64,000 bases of DNA from Bradysia coprophila (Eukaryota > Arthropoda > Insecta > Diptera > Sciaridae), in NCBI RefSeq assembly GCF_014529535.1, contig NW_023503608.1, forward strand, positions 8,606,501-8,670,500. The letters run 5' to 3'. Both the position numbers and the translations under genes were made by a program. The notes under the pieces were generated by a model that did not search any database, was not told the origin of the DNA, and saw only the letters and a program-made list of their open reading frames with translations. Below are positions 36,670 to 49,892 of this stretch, one piece after another. Every line of letters begins with the position of its first letter. The stretch's first letter is position 1.

Positions 36670-36775
36670 AGTGCTAGCCAAAATTGTTATCTTGAAGGGT
36701 GGTCATTATGGTTCTCGCCTTCGGCTTGACCAGCAATGCCCACACGTCTCGATTACAATTTTGGATAGAGATGCA
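36670..36775. repeat. Short palindrome, CGCCTTCGGCT apex
   Basis: GCCAAAATTGT (about 36677) and ACAATTTTGG (about 36755) are inverted around GGTTCTCGCCTTCGGCTTGACC. Confidence 0.5.
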
Positions 36776-37074
36776 TAATCTTATATTATATATCACTCTA
36801 GTACTGTAAAATTCACTTTGTGCCACCGAGAATTGAAATACGACGGATTTCAATATCGATAACTAGATTGAAATGTCCAAAATTACAACACCCGTTTTCA
36901 TGGCTTATTACAACACTCAAACCAGGGTTGAAATGAAATTCGTATGAGTTATTACAGCATTCGTTTTAAAAAATGCAAAGCAACGTGATCGATCAAATTC
37001 GAAGGGTGATTGTTTACAATGAAAATTCTGAATTTTTGTGCATTTGTCTATTTCAATTCTCGGTTGGCACAAAG

Positions 37075-37203
37075 CATGATGTGTTACACGTATTGTAATG
37101 AGATTTTTTCAGCACACGACCCAATTTTCCTTACTCGCTCCGCTCGTAAGGAAAACTTGGGTCTAGTGCTGAAAAAATCAACATTACAATACTTGTAACA
37201 CAA
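37075..37203. repeat. Palindrome, CGCTCCGCTCG apex
   Basis: GTGTTACACGTATTGTAATG and CATTACAATACTTGTAACAC pair, then GATTTTTTCAGCAC with GTGCTGAAAAAATC, then CCAATTTTCCTTAC with GTAAGGAAAACTTGG. The apex is TCGCTCCGCTC. Confidence 0.85.
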
Positions 37204-37247
37204 CATACTATTACGGTAGAGCACTCAAACTCAAACGGGGTAGGGTA

Positions 37248-37375
37248 ATCTCGCACACCACACAAATTCATGGTGTGCGAGATTCACCTCTAACTGGTGA
37301 ATCTCGCACAGTCATGACTTTTCGTTACATGTCGTAAAAGGACGCATACTATGATCGCGTGTGCGAGATTCCCCG
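37248..37375. repeat. Cluster of CTCGCACA words in both orientations
   Basis: CTCGCACACC, TGGTGTGCGAG, GAATCTCGCACAG and GTGTGCGAGATTCCCC occur within 125 bases, forming overlapping hairpins. Confidence 0.65.
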
Positions 37376-37584
37376 ACACCACTCAAACAGAAAACTGTTT
37401 GTACTACTAGAACTTGAAATCTGTGTCTTGGTTCTCGAACTCGACCTCGTCTCGAACCGTTTACTCCATCTCGAATCGGCATACCGTTTTACAGTTCTAG
37501 TAGCATACATATCTATTTCATGTTGAGGGCCTAAATTATGAGAAAAATTCTGTAATTTTGTCCCAATGTATGAATAGTAATTTA

Positions 37585-37715
37585 TGCAACTAGTTGCGAA
37601 AAGAGGTTGTTTTCGTCACTACGTCACATCTAGTTCTTCGCTCGTTTGATAACCACATCGTGTGACGAAAACAACCTCGTTTCGCAATGTGTTGCATACA
37701 ACGTTTTATGCAACC
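37585..37715. repeat. Palindrome, TTCTTCGCTCG apex
   Basis: GCAACTAGTTGCGAAAAGAG (about 37586) pairs with the TTTCGCAATGTGTTGC side (about 37681), and GGTTGTTTTCGTCAC pairs with GTGACGAAAACAACC. The apex is TAGTTCTTCGCTCGTTTGAT. Another GCGAAAAG copy follows at about 37723. Confidence 0.75.
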
Positions 37716-39199
37716 AGCTGCGAAAAGTGAACTTTCGAAATGCACAAATTTTTTTACAACGCACACTCTGCCTGCGACCTCAAGAGACAACTTACTGGTG
37801 TAAAAAAGGTACAAACAACTATTCTACGCAAACCGTCCACAGGTCACCACAGGTCACATTAAAGAATCCATGCCCGGAATGGACCATGTGGACTAAAAAC
37901 CATGTATACACGCACCGGTTGTCAATATATGTAAGGAATATATCTCTAAAGATGCTAAATCATAGCACTAAGAAGTTAATCCCAGGTCTAGAAATACTAT
38001 TGCAGAATAAATAAGTAATTCTTGTATTTAGACCCAGCCTTTCGCTCAACCTTTCTTATATTGTCAAAGGTGTACAATATATAAAATTGCTCTCCACTTT
38101 GGTCAGCCTTTAATCTAAAATCCCATTGCAATCTTTGCACATCACTACAGCCGTCAAAGATCTACTTAAAATTCAAACGACCAAAATTACTGTAATCGTG
38201 CCAAGGCTGAATATTCTCGCCATTTTATTAGATCCTTCGTAACAAATTACTTTCATTTTCGTATTAACGTTACCCTTCCTTTAAGTGCACATCCTTGATA
38301 GCATTCAACAAATGAAATAAATCAGACAGATTATTCATGTTGAAAAATATTCATGACATAAGATAATTCATTAAAAATTCAAAATAATCCCACTTCTATT
38401 GTGGCTGGAAATTTATTTCGATTCTGCATTTATTTTTTACCGTTTAATGAATTATTTAACAGTGTGAGACGGAGCAGTGTACTTTCACATATGGTTTGTA
38501 CCGTTTTTAGACCTGTACATACAGTTGGGTCGAATGAGTTTGATACCACACATGAAACTTTTAGAATTTCGAACACACATATTTCTTAACATATGAAACC
38601 AATAATAAGAGATTGTCCGTCGTGGAGTAATGGCGCACACAATAATATTCCGTCGAAGACAAAACAATGAAGATTTCACTAAGGTCTGCATTTCAATTTC
38701 TTAGAGACAGGTTAAAGAACAGTCTTCACACAATTTGATAACACTTTCCACTATTGAACAACAAGAAAGCTAGAAATTCGCATCATATTAAATACGTACG
38801 AGTCGCCTCTTCTTGCGAAAAAAATGATTTTTACAGCGATGTAATACACAGTTCACACATATCCATGCATGCTCTATTACGTAGTATCATACGAGAGTAC
38901 AAACGATAGGTAATACGCATGGTACTTATTGCGCCGGTCTAACAACTACGTCACATCATATGTTATTTCATAAATTTTCATTTGAATTCAGTCAGTTAGT
39001 CGAACATAGTCAGAAGATACAAACCGTGCTGTAGTACTCGTCATAATATAAATTGTTATACCACACAAAATTAGTGTGGTACACACATTAACGGAATATT
39101 TGATAAAAATTTTGTGAAATAGAGAAAATTTGTCTATTACTCATCGCGTTTCTCGGAATTTAATTAATAATAAAATTTAGAGAAAACTAAACCATAAAA
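37716..39199. other. Upstream flank of AcCoAS; no gene
   Basis: Frames at 37646-38014 and 38401-38691 read through repeat DNA or lack features. The promoter of AcCoAS should lie at the right end. Confidence 0.4.
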
Positions 39200-42100
39200 A
39201 TGCCATCCGATCAGAATGTGTACCAGCCGAGTCCGCAGACCAGCAAAGATTCTCACGTTTCCAGTTTCGAGCAATACCAAGAGTTATATAAGGAATCGAT
39301 AGAAAATCCTCAAGGTTTCTGGGGGAAAATTTCGAAACAATTTCACTGGGAAACACCACCAAACGATCCGAACAACATAGTCACATACAATTTCGATATA
39401 TCTCAAGGACCCATTTTCATTAAGTGGTTAGATGGTGCGTCCACAAATATTTGCTTCAATTTACTGGACAAGAATGTTAAAAACGGCAATGCAGACACGA
39501 TTGCTTTTCATTGGTGAGTTCATTGTATATACAATAGGTATGTTGGCTCAGTGGATGATTCAATGTTTGCAGTTTTCACGTACATGTACTTCTTTTTGTG
39601 GAAAGTGTTTATTGATTTTTCACGTAATGTTGATGGATGATGGAAGAAGAATATTTCACATTTATGCATTGATTTCAGTTCGTTTCTTCTTATTAGTATT
39701 GATGCCAACTATCTTAAAATGACTTGATTAAATAAGTACATTCTGTAATCTTTCTTTCCGCACATTGCATAATATTACATTTAGTATGTTAAACACGATA
39801 ACCCATAAAAATAGGTTTGTTTTCGAATTTTTCTTTGTTTTCACAAAAAATTCACTGTATACAAACGAGAGATGCGCGTAAGTGTTTTATGTTCCCCTAC
39901 ATATCATAACATTTAAATGAGAAAAGTTAACGTCTTTTCAAGTAAACAAGATCAAGTTGGTATAAGTAATAAATCAACAATGAAAAGAAACGATTTTTTG
40001 AAGAAAAAAAAGTTTACTGTGAAATGGCTTTTGTTCACGAGTATAGCAATTTTGGTGATCTTGTTCTTATTTAATTTCGTTTTATCGCTGTTTACAAACA
40101 TGTATGCATACTAAGTATTGGAAGAATCACCTGATTGTATTCGGTGTCAATATATTTGTTCATTTGACAAATGATCTTTTGCGGAAAATGAATTTGAGAA
40201 ATTTTCATTTCGGATACCCGTAACTTCTTCTCAGCCTTTACTATTGAAGTATATTTCCACGAACCGAATCGAATCGAACACTCAACAAAACATCCTTGAA
40301 AGTTTTGCTGCAATCAATATTCAGTGAGGGATTCGTTGTAAAGGAAAAATGTTCTTTTTTCTCTGCCAAATACTCGAAAAGCTTTACAAAATGTATTTAA
40401 TTCAGTGAACCAGGTATTAGTTTTCTTAAAGTGAAGAGGTAGTAAACAAATAACCTCACGTCATGAAGAGGCGGAAGGCGTTTTAGACAATGTGACGGTT
40501 TTAACAAATTTGTTTCAATTTTTATCCTTCTTGAGTGAAACAGGTGAAGAATGAGTAAAAAATTCAATAAAATAGCGTGATGTCATTTGTGGATGATCTC
40601 TTTTAAACAAAATTACCTAAAACAATAGAGCTTGGCCATCTCTTCAGCTAACATCTTCCTATATACCCAAATACATGTTAGAACAAATTAAATGTGAGAT
40701 TTTAGTTCAATGTCTGTAGCAAATACTTCGATTAAATAAGTTAAAAGATTCGACGTAACTGTCCCAATGAAATGCTAGTAGTCTGTCTGTATTGATCTTA
40801 TGCGTTTATAAAATTATTTTTCTAAGACGAAAGCGGAAAAAGTAGGAAAGTAGGGAATTTGAAACCTTCGCTACGCTCTATCCACAAACGACTCCCTTGA
40901 AATGAAATCTCCTTCTTTCTTCCCCTAGGAGAAGAAATATTTATTTGCTTGTCCTAGTGCTAAATGCTGCTGTAGAACCTTTCACAATACTTCAACTACA
41001 TCAATTTTATACTATACTAGTAAGAATGTAAATTGACCTTCGACTCGTGTTGCTATTGTACAAGAATATCAAGTGAGCATATCGTTTCTTCTAAAAATAT
41101 CAAACGAATTTATGGAAACTACTTCCAGACAAGAAAACACGATTTTCGATTTGTTTTTGGTAATGTACGATAAAATGTATGTTAGAGCGGAACACTTCTC
41201 TATCGGGCAAAGGTAAAGCACATTCAGCAAGTATATATAAATACAAGCAAATGATAATTACTTCGTTAATTATGTAAAATCGACTGATTTTCTTACATAA
41301 AATCTTACATTAGGTTCTTCACTTACACAGAAAAAAAATCTTGGATTAATTCAAAGTTTCGTAATTTTTCTGCGTGTGTCACAATAATCCAAAGTAATTC
41401 ACTACAACAGAATGGGATTGTAATTGAACTGAAAGGGAAAGTTATATTTTAAGTAATTCAAACTCAAATTTCTTTGTGAAAAGCTCCATGGACAAATGGG
41501 AAAATCATTTTCGTTAGTTGAAACATTCAACATCAATTGATTTTATCGTTTTGCCGATAGATGAAATAGCTGAAAAACTTATTTCACTTGAGTCTGTGAT
41601 TTCCCACTGTGAGCTCCACCAATTTTGTAAAGTTTGATATAACGACTGTAGGTGTAGGTGTGCGTCGACTATTGAACTGACGATCATAAAATCATATTAG
41701 GTAAAACCCAAAAGTAATTTTTTGATTTATTTTTTTGCTTCATTCAATTTGTCGGTTACATAAGATACTGATTCTATGAATTCATTTATCTAAAATTATA
41801 TACCTTTTATGCCGCAGAATTTGATCCGTCGACATTATTTTAACATTACTATGACATGTAAATTTGACCAGAAGTATTGCTAGTAAGTGAAATACAAATC
41901 GTATGTTCAACTTGTTATCTTATTTGAATAAAATAACTGAATAATTGAAAGGCAAAATGTTGTGGTTTTATCTCCGTTTAATAACGGCAAGCAATCTAAA
42001 CAACATTCAAAACAGGCAAAAACATTGATCTATCGGACACTTTAAGGATTTTACATAAAGTCAGTTAATTCATTGCAAGCCGCACCAATTTTTCGTCAAT

Positions 42101-45100
42101 GAACTTGAATACATAGAATACATAGACCACAATAGCTACAATTTAACCGACTTTTTATATTGTGAACTTTTAAACAAAAATGTTTTGAATGTATGATGTA
42201 ATGTTCGATGTTACAAACTTTCACTCTTTTAATAGGTTTGATTACTGAAATATGAGTAGGTCATAATCTAAAAATTTCACCGTATGTTCTCCAACGCACA
42301 TGTCCATTGATCTAGAGTGGAAACAGAAATGTAGATATGTGACTGACCGATTGAGATTTGGACATTATTAGATGTGAATGGAAGCAAATTTCAGGTATTG
42401 TATATTATACGATCGATAAATACTTTTCATGTTTCCAAATATTTTACAATTTTACGTGGTACCTACTGTTACAATTGAACAAAACATTTTTTTGTGAAAT
42501 GCTTCTTCTACTGTTGGTATAGGTATAATCGTGATGGTACCAGTCGATGCGTGAATGGACGATATATGAATTGTTCGTATGAATAACAAGGTTTTATATG
42601 AAGTAAACTGTTACAGAACAATCTAATGAGACAACGATGAAGCCATAGATTTTCAAAAGTTAATTAAAATAAACAACTCGAACTTCGAGTCTCGAAGTCT
42701 GATCGAAGTATCTAACTCTGAGAATTTCCATTCCAATTATGTTGGTGGATTTAATTGTAGAAGAATATTTTCGTCTCGCAATACTTATTTTTTAATACTG
42801 AATAGGTGAAATATGAGCTCTCTCACACAGTTACGAAATTCGGTGAAAGCTTTCACACTTTTCACCAGATCGATCGATGTTGAGGATACCTATCCCTCTT
42901 CTTTGCATTTAATAAACTAATTTAATTAATAACGAAGAAAACTCAATTTCAATACGAAATTGTATGAGTTCGAGCAAACTCATAAACCAATTTTAAGGCA
43001 TATGTTCGAATTTTTTTATTAGTTCATGTATAGTTCAGGGATAAACATTATGTGTGGAACATAACAGTATACCGTACTGTTGGTAAATATGAGTTTTGAA
43101 AATACTTTCTTATTTTTATATCCAATTTCCACTTCCACAAAATATACTTTTCATTACTTGAGGCTTAAGACAATACTTCAGTGAAGGAATTCTATTATAT
43201 GTGTTATATTGACTTCAGGAAATGTAAACAAATTCTAACCTTTGCTACTCTCCCTTTATTGATTATCAAATTTTAATTTCTTGCAAGAGAAGCTAAGGCC
43301 GAGAATAAATGAATAGATCTGTTTTATATACGAGACATTATAAATGATGTAATCTTATCAATCAAGATTTATCTAATAAGTTGAATGTTAAAAATTGTGA
43401 AGTAATAGAGTTTTTTTCAGTCTGTTCAAAATTCGGCCCAAAAAGCATTATTTATCACTCGCTTCCATAAATAATTATTTTGATACTCGAAAGCTCGTGA
43501 TGTCAATAGTTACTTCAAGTTATATCATCAGAAGACTTATTAAAAGTTTATTAACTTAAACAAACCATCGCACACGTTTCGGGCTTTTCTTTATTTCGAA
43601 AGGTTAAAAGTGTTACAGAATGATTAATGATAAAGGAATAAAATTTATTTTGTATTATTGCTTGCTTACATGCTTACAATTTGTGGCGAATATTAAAATA
43701 TATTTTTTGTTTGTTTATAAAACAAATAGATAAGAAAATATATGAGATTGTAGGGCTATATTGCAGTTATGTAATGATATATTTGATTGAATAGCAAAAT
43801 GTAAGTTTTTCAATTTTAAGAAGTTCAATGAAATGTTTACAAAACACTTCCCAACTATATTATACTGATAAGGGAATTTTCTTACTAAAGCTTAACAAAT
43901 ATAACACTACATTGAACGGAACACTTAAAAGTGTTGGTCCATGTCGGAAATTGTTAAATGAAGAGATTGTTGGAAGACCAAAAATCGAGGAATAATGTGT
44001 GGTGTGGTTGATCAAAATATTAATCGAGAGTAGCTGCTTCTTTTAAATCATTCTCGTAAAATACAACTGATTATGCATACAGTAAACACGCAGAGTGAAA
44101 TTGTGTTATTCAAAATATTTAAGCATTTATGAGAGTTGGAGTGGAAGACTAGCATTTTCATGGGTTTATTTGAACCTCCATTTAGATTTAGGAAAGGCTA
44201 GGACTAGATTTTTGTTGATGTTAGTACAAAATGAACAAATGAATACTTGCATAGTGAATGTGTGAATTGATCTCGAATTTGGCATTACTTCGTGTCTGTG
44301 TTAGAGCACAACAGGCCTTATAATATGAAATTCAACATTAAACGAACATCACGTATTCACCCATGTGTTACTCCTTTTCATCAATGTAGTTTCACGGTTT
44401 GATAAAAAAAAACTCTTTATTCTAATGCATTTTGCTAAACACCAGCTATGATAACTGTCTGTTAAATTCTAGTCGGTGACGTTAAACGTTTCAATGATTT
44501 TTATGATTCTAACAAAAATCTTCGAAAATCTAAAATTTGTATTCCAGATTTTCGTCTGTGCATCAATTTTGTTTACTTGTAATGGTCAGTACTAGACATT
44601 AAATAATAATCAGTAAAAATGTATAGCCACAACAGGCGGGCGGGTTCATAGAGCACATATCGTTGAGTTATATCGCAGGCATTTTTTGTCAAATTTTTTG
44701 CCAATTTTTTTCTTTTAAATTTTTTATATTTAGCACCTAGCTGCACACTTTTCGTCTTCGGCTAATTTAAGTTTTGGAAAACAGTGTACCCAGCCTCCGT
44801 GTTATGCTCTTAAATAGGAAAATAAAAAAATTATCACTTTAGGTGGCAATACCTCCTTACTCTTCCTATTGGTTTCGAATTTATCTTCCTTCCTTAGTTT
44901 ATCTTCCTGATTTTATCATTACTCATCGGTTAATCATCGATTTCAGGGAAGGCAATCACCCAGAAGACTATAGTCGCCTTACATACAAGAAACTCCTAGA
45001 AGAAGTATGCCGTTTCTCAAATGTACTCAAATCACATGGCGTACGCAAAGGCGATCGGATATCAATTTACATGCCAATGGTTCTGGAATTACCAATTGCG

Positions 45101-47078
45101 ATCCTAGCTTGCTGTCGAATTGGTGCCGTTCACTCTATTGTTGTGAGTATCGCCTACGCTCATAGGATCATTTCCACCTTTTGTTTTCTAATTGACTAAC
45201 TGAAAACCACATTTTAGTTTGCCGGTTTCTCTTCCGATTCTCTTGCCGAACGAATGCATGATTGCCAAGCAAAAATTTTGGTAACAGCCGACGGAGCATG
45301 GCGTGGGGAAAAACCGTTACATTTGAAAACAATTTGCGATGAAGCCATGGACAAAGCATCCGCAATGGGACATAATGTGGAAAAGTGCATTGTTGTGTCG
45401 CACCTGAACAGAGTTACGCCAGGTAGCGAAGATCTTGTCAATACTCTACCACCAACGCCATGGACAGATGGTCGCGATTTTTGGTGGCATGACGAAATGG
45501 AAGACGCTGAAAAGACATGCTATCCCGAATGGATGGGTGCGGAAGATCCATTGTTTATGTTATACACTAGTGGATCGACAGGAAAGCCGTAAGTGAACTG
45601 AAAGTAATAATTGCATCCGCAGTGTTGATGTTCAAAAACAAACCATTCAGAAAAGGCGTCCTACACACAACTGGAGGATATCTACTGTATGCAAGCACAA
45701 CGTTTAAATTGGTTTTCGATTACAAGCCAGGTGATGTTTACTGGTGTACGGCTGATATTGGTTGGATCACCGGTCACACGTATGGAGTGTACGGTCCTCT
45801 GGCAAACGGAGCTACTTCAGTAATGGTACGCAATTTCCCACTGTGCGTCTTTTCCCTTTGATATACTTTCAACTCGAAATTTTTTATAGTTCGAAGGAAC
45901 GCCATTTTTCCCCGACAATGACCGATTTTGGCAAGTCATCGATAAATACGAAGTGAATCAATTTTATACGGCACCAACTGCTATTCGAGCACTAATGAAA
46001 TTCGGAGACGAACCGGTTCTTAGGCACAGTTTAAAATCGCTAAGGTGAGAAAGAATTATTTTCGCGGAAGAAAATTGGGATTTTTAAAAATGTGGAAACT
46101 TTGTAGAGTTCTCGGCAGTGTAGGTGAACCAATAAATCCGGAGGCCTGGCTATGGTACTATAAAATTGTCGGAAAAAATCAGTGCTCTATTGTCGATACG
46201 TTTTGGCAGACAGAAACCGGTGGACATGTGATTACACCACTACCAGGAGCCACACCAATGAAACCCGGATCAGCCGTAAGTGAAATTGGATGGGATGAAA
46301 AAGTATTTGAGAATAAACGCAATTTTCTTGCCAGTCTTTTCCGTTCTTTGGCGTCAAACCGACATTACTTGACGAAAATGGCACAGAAATCGTTGGTGAA
46401 GGTGAAGGATATTTGGTATTCTCGCAGCCATGGCCGGGAATGATGAGAACTTTGTTCAATAATCATCCACGATTCGAGTCTACCTATTTCTCTAAGTTCA
46501 ATGGCTATTACTGCACAGGAGACGGTAAGATGATGAAATATTTTCCGTTTAAACCAAGAAAATTGGTACAATTAGAAGAAGAAGTTTCGATTCCATATTT
46601 TTAGTTTCACAATTTGTTATTTACCTTTACAGGTGCCAGAAGAGACGCTGACGGTTACTTATGGATAACCGGTCGTGTGGACGACATGTTAAATGTGTCT
46701 GGTCATTTAATGTCCACTGCTGAAGTGGAATCAGTTTTAACGGAACACGATAGCGTAGCCGAGGCCGCAGTCGTATCGCGTCCGCATCCGGTCAAGGGCG
46801 AATGTCTTTACTGTTTCATTACACCGAATGAAAATAAAGAATTCGATCGAAAGCTGATTGGTGAACTGAAAAAATTGGTAAGAGAACGTATCGGGCCGTT
46901 CGCTCAACCGGACATAATTCAACATGCGCCCGGACTACCGAAAACTAGGTCGGGTAAAATAATGAGACGAGTGTTGAGAAAAATTGCCATCAATGATCGA
47001 AACGTGGGCGATACATCGACACTGGCCGACGAGGGAATTGTAGAGATATTATTTGCGAATCGGCCGGACGATGCCTAA
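39200..47078 (+). CDS. AcCoAS: Acetyl-CoA synthetase, cytosolic/nuclear type
   Basis: Makes acetyl-CoA from acetate, ATP and CoA through an acetyl-adenylate. Eight exons: 39200-39513, 44947-45142, 45218-45588, 45651-45825, 45890-46044, 46107-46275, 46335-46524 and 46633-47078. They sum to 2016 nt and give 671 aa, the usual length for ACSS2-type enzymes. Visible motifs are [10 protein letters not shown] near the N terminus, the P-loop-like [11 protein letters not shown] (286-296, split by intron 3), [26 protein letters not shown], the hinge region [17 protein letters not shown] and the catalytic/regulatory lysine 632 in [11 protein letters not shown]. No mitochondrial targeting sequence is apparent. 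Intron 1 is 5.4 kb, while the other seven are 62-108 nt. The start is the first in-frame ATG in exon 1. Confidence 0.97.
39514..44946 (+). other. Large first intron of AcCoAS
   Basis: GTGAGT donor at 39514 and TTTCAG acceptor at 44941-44946. The contents are A+T-rich with a foldback at 40845-40930; frames at 39917-40114 and 40092-40313 are short and unsupported. The length suggests regulatory content but I see no recognisable site. Confidence 0.6.
40845..40930. repeat. Foldback with CpG-rich apex, intronic
   Basis: GGAAAGTAGGGAATTTGAAA against the TTGAAATGAAATCTCCTTCTTTC side, around CCTTCGCTACGCTCTATCCAC. It resembles the centres at about 130 and 12130. Confidence 0.5.
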
Positions 47079-49131
47079 ACGGAATAATGGAGAACAAAAA
47101 ACAATTTTCCATGGTCTTAATGTAGTTACGTGTATAGAAAGGATTTGTAATGTTAATCGGTTCGTTAATTTAAGTTTTGCGTTCAATTCGTTTGATTTTT
47201 ACTCTCAGGTTTATTTTGTACACTTTAAGCTACTTAATGTAATAAGCGCACACATACCAATTACAATACTTGGTTGTTCAGTTGCGAAAATCATTCCGTT
47301 TTGATTTTTGTTTTGTTTTGTACAAAAATCATGCTTGCCTGGTCGTAAACATTCCCTAATTTATAATTCTCCCAAATCATTTTTTATTTACTTTGCTCCA
47401 ACAATTTATTGTCGATCTTCTGCCTTCGATTTTTCTTAAATAACTTTTTTTTCGTTTGTTTAACATCTCTTTATTTGCCTAACAATAATTACCGAGGACG
47501 ATCCGTTTCACTGAATATTATGGGTCACAATTAATGAAAAGACGCTGAATTCTTGGCATTATTTGAATGAATTCATAAAGAATAATAAAAAGGATATGAG
47601 TCGACAATTTTAATTGAAATGGGACCTGTGATCCGAATTCGAAATTTCAAGAAATAATAATCTCGAGTCGACAGTCCCCTAATTATGAAATTTCATGTAA
47701 TTTTACTAACTAACTAACTAGATTTTTCCATCATGATCTACATTTTCCACACACAGGTTACCGTGGACCCTAAAGTATATCACGAAACGATGCACAAATT
47801 TTGTCCTCGATTTTTCTACTCTTTTTTGTGCTTGCTAAAAATAGCAACACGAAAGAGGCCTAAGTCAAATATTTCTTTTGTTTAACTGTCAAATTTAACA
47901 GGATAACAATAGAAAAATTTGAATAAGGTCTACTGGATACATTTTTCGGTTTCTATAAAATATTTGTTGAGCTTTTTCCTTTGTTTTGTATAAATGAAAG
48001 TTAAACTAGTTAATCATTCACGGACAGCAATGTCACCTGATATCGACAGAAAATTTGCTTAGAATAAGTGAGGTAATAGCATTCACAATTATAAATCGAC
48101 ATACTTGCTGTCTGTGAAAGCTTAAATTAATCTTATAATACCATCTAATAACTAAAACACGAGAGAAGGAAGTAGTAACTCAATGTTTAAACGAAAATAA
48201 TTTACAAACTGACAGAATAAAAATGACTTTATTGATGATATTGAACGGAAAATGGGTCGTGCATTAGCTATAAATTTTAGAATGAACGACGAACAAATTT
48301 AAAAAAATTGAAACTCAAGAAATAATGAAACTCAAGAAATGTTTTAATGAGATTTAATATACAGAATTTTATTTGTGCTTAAACTGCGTTTTTTGGAAGT
48401 TAAACACATGACCCATAGTTTATAAACATACAACACTTCCTCCCAGCAAGATCTCTAATCCGGAAGTGCTACAAAAAAAAACATATCACTTACAATCACG
48501 CTAACATAGTAATATTATGTAAAATATGGGACGGCTTAAAGAAATATGCTAACTTTAAGAGATCATCCCCCCAACAAACATGTAACCGAGGACGAACAAC
48601 AAACCTCTAAATCATGAAACATATCATTTTAATCTAGAGCATCGAATACGATGGAATCAGATGTCTATATTAGTCTTAAAAAGAGATTTAAGAAAAACCT
48701 ATTTACGAATGGCAGAAATATTTTAATGAAGAACAGTGGTCCTTTTATTGACTGTTAAATTGAAGAAGAAATATTTATAATATTCCGAGAAATCTCACTT
48801 GTTGTAAAAGAAATTGTTAAAATTGTATGTTATATGTACGTACGCAATGTATACACAGTGCAAGTAAATATATTCCATGTTTCATTATAAATTAATCATG
48901 CAAAGCTATCTGTTGCAAATTGAGTTTCATTAATTTTCAGTTTAAAGGTAGAACATTCGATCATGGAACATGCTGCAAAATCCCCCATATCGGGTATAAA
49001 TACGGGTGATTTCGACGCGAATGTCGTTACCTAATGCACTACAACCAGGTGGACTTTTTTTCTGTTAAAGAGTGCTGGCTAGGTTTGCTTTACTGCACGT
49101 TTTTAACGGCATTAACATATCGAGGACAACA
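47079..49131. other. 3' flank of AcCoAS; no gene
   Basis: 3' UTR with AATAAA at about 47584, then A+T-rich sequence. The word ACTTGCTGTCTGTGAAAGCTTAA at about 48105 may be a worn end of the TTAA MITE family. Confidence 0.4.
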
Positions 49132-49349
49132 CCATTAAAGGGCGTAACTACCATATCTCTGGAACTACTCAAATAATTTCCATAAACTTTTTTTTCCCTG
49201 AGAACTAGAGTCATTTCTCCCGAGTTATTCGTCGGAGAGACTTGACATTCTGATTTTAACAGAAATAGTTCTAGCTTTCAGGAAAAAAAAGTTTATGAAA
49301 ATCATTTGAGTTATTCCAGAGATATGGGAGTTACGCCCTTTAGTGATGT
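49132..49349. mobile_element. Foldback MITE
   Basis: Arms of about 65 bases: ATTAAAGGGCGTAACTACCA (about 49134) against the GAGTTACGCCCTTTAGTGATG side, ATATCTCTGGAACTACTCAA against TTGAGTTATTCCAGAGATAT, and a terminal CATAAACTTTTTTTT paired with AAAAAAAAGTTTATG. Total about 218 bp. Confidence 0.8.
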
Positions 49350-49892
49350 TCCCCTAATATATCAGAAACGGATTTGTTCCTAGACTCGGCGATTTGCGGT
49401 ATTTTTTATTGTTTCAATGGTTTCATAAGTTGCTGTTATGCTTTTCAGTGGCTTTCTTATTATTTACTACGACAGAAAATTAGCAGAGTCTGAGACTATG
49501 CTCACTTCTTAAAGATTTGTTGCATGCTCGCTCTGAATATTTCTGACTACTGAACGTGAAATTTCAGATTTGGTTTTTTCATTTTTGTGGCTGGCGTAGC
49601 TGAATCTTAACAAAAATTTTCTTTTGTTTGATTTTTTATATTATTAGGCTTGTACTAGCACATAAACCCTGAACTCAAAAGAAATGGAAGAAAATGATGC
49701 ATTGAAAAGAGAGACATATCTGTCCTATGAGAAATTTCTTAGCGAATGTTTTAATTTCGGAGCAGATCCATGCAGTCAAAACATTTGCTTAATTTGTCAC
49801 AAAAAAATAAATTTAATTTCGCTAAAAGATCAATTTGGTAACAGAAAGAGAAAAATGAAAAACATTCGGCAAAAGTGTATCGCAATATCGGC
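49350..49892. other. 3' side of the galactokinase gene; no separate gene
   Basis: A plus-strand frame at 49684-49989 runs into the last galactokinase exon on the opposite strand and has no domain. I treat it as chance. Confidence 0.5.

Noticed and set aside
48085..48125. Possible fifth TTAA MITE copy
   Set aside because: Only the right-end words CTTGCTGTCTGTGAAAGCTTAA are similar; the left end and the internal block are not convincing.
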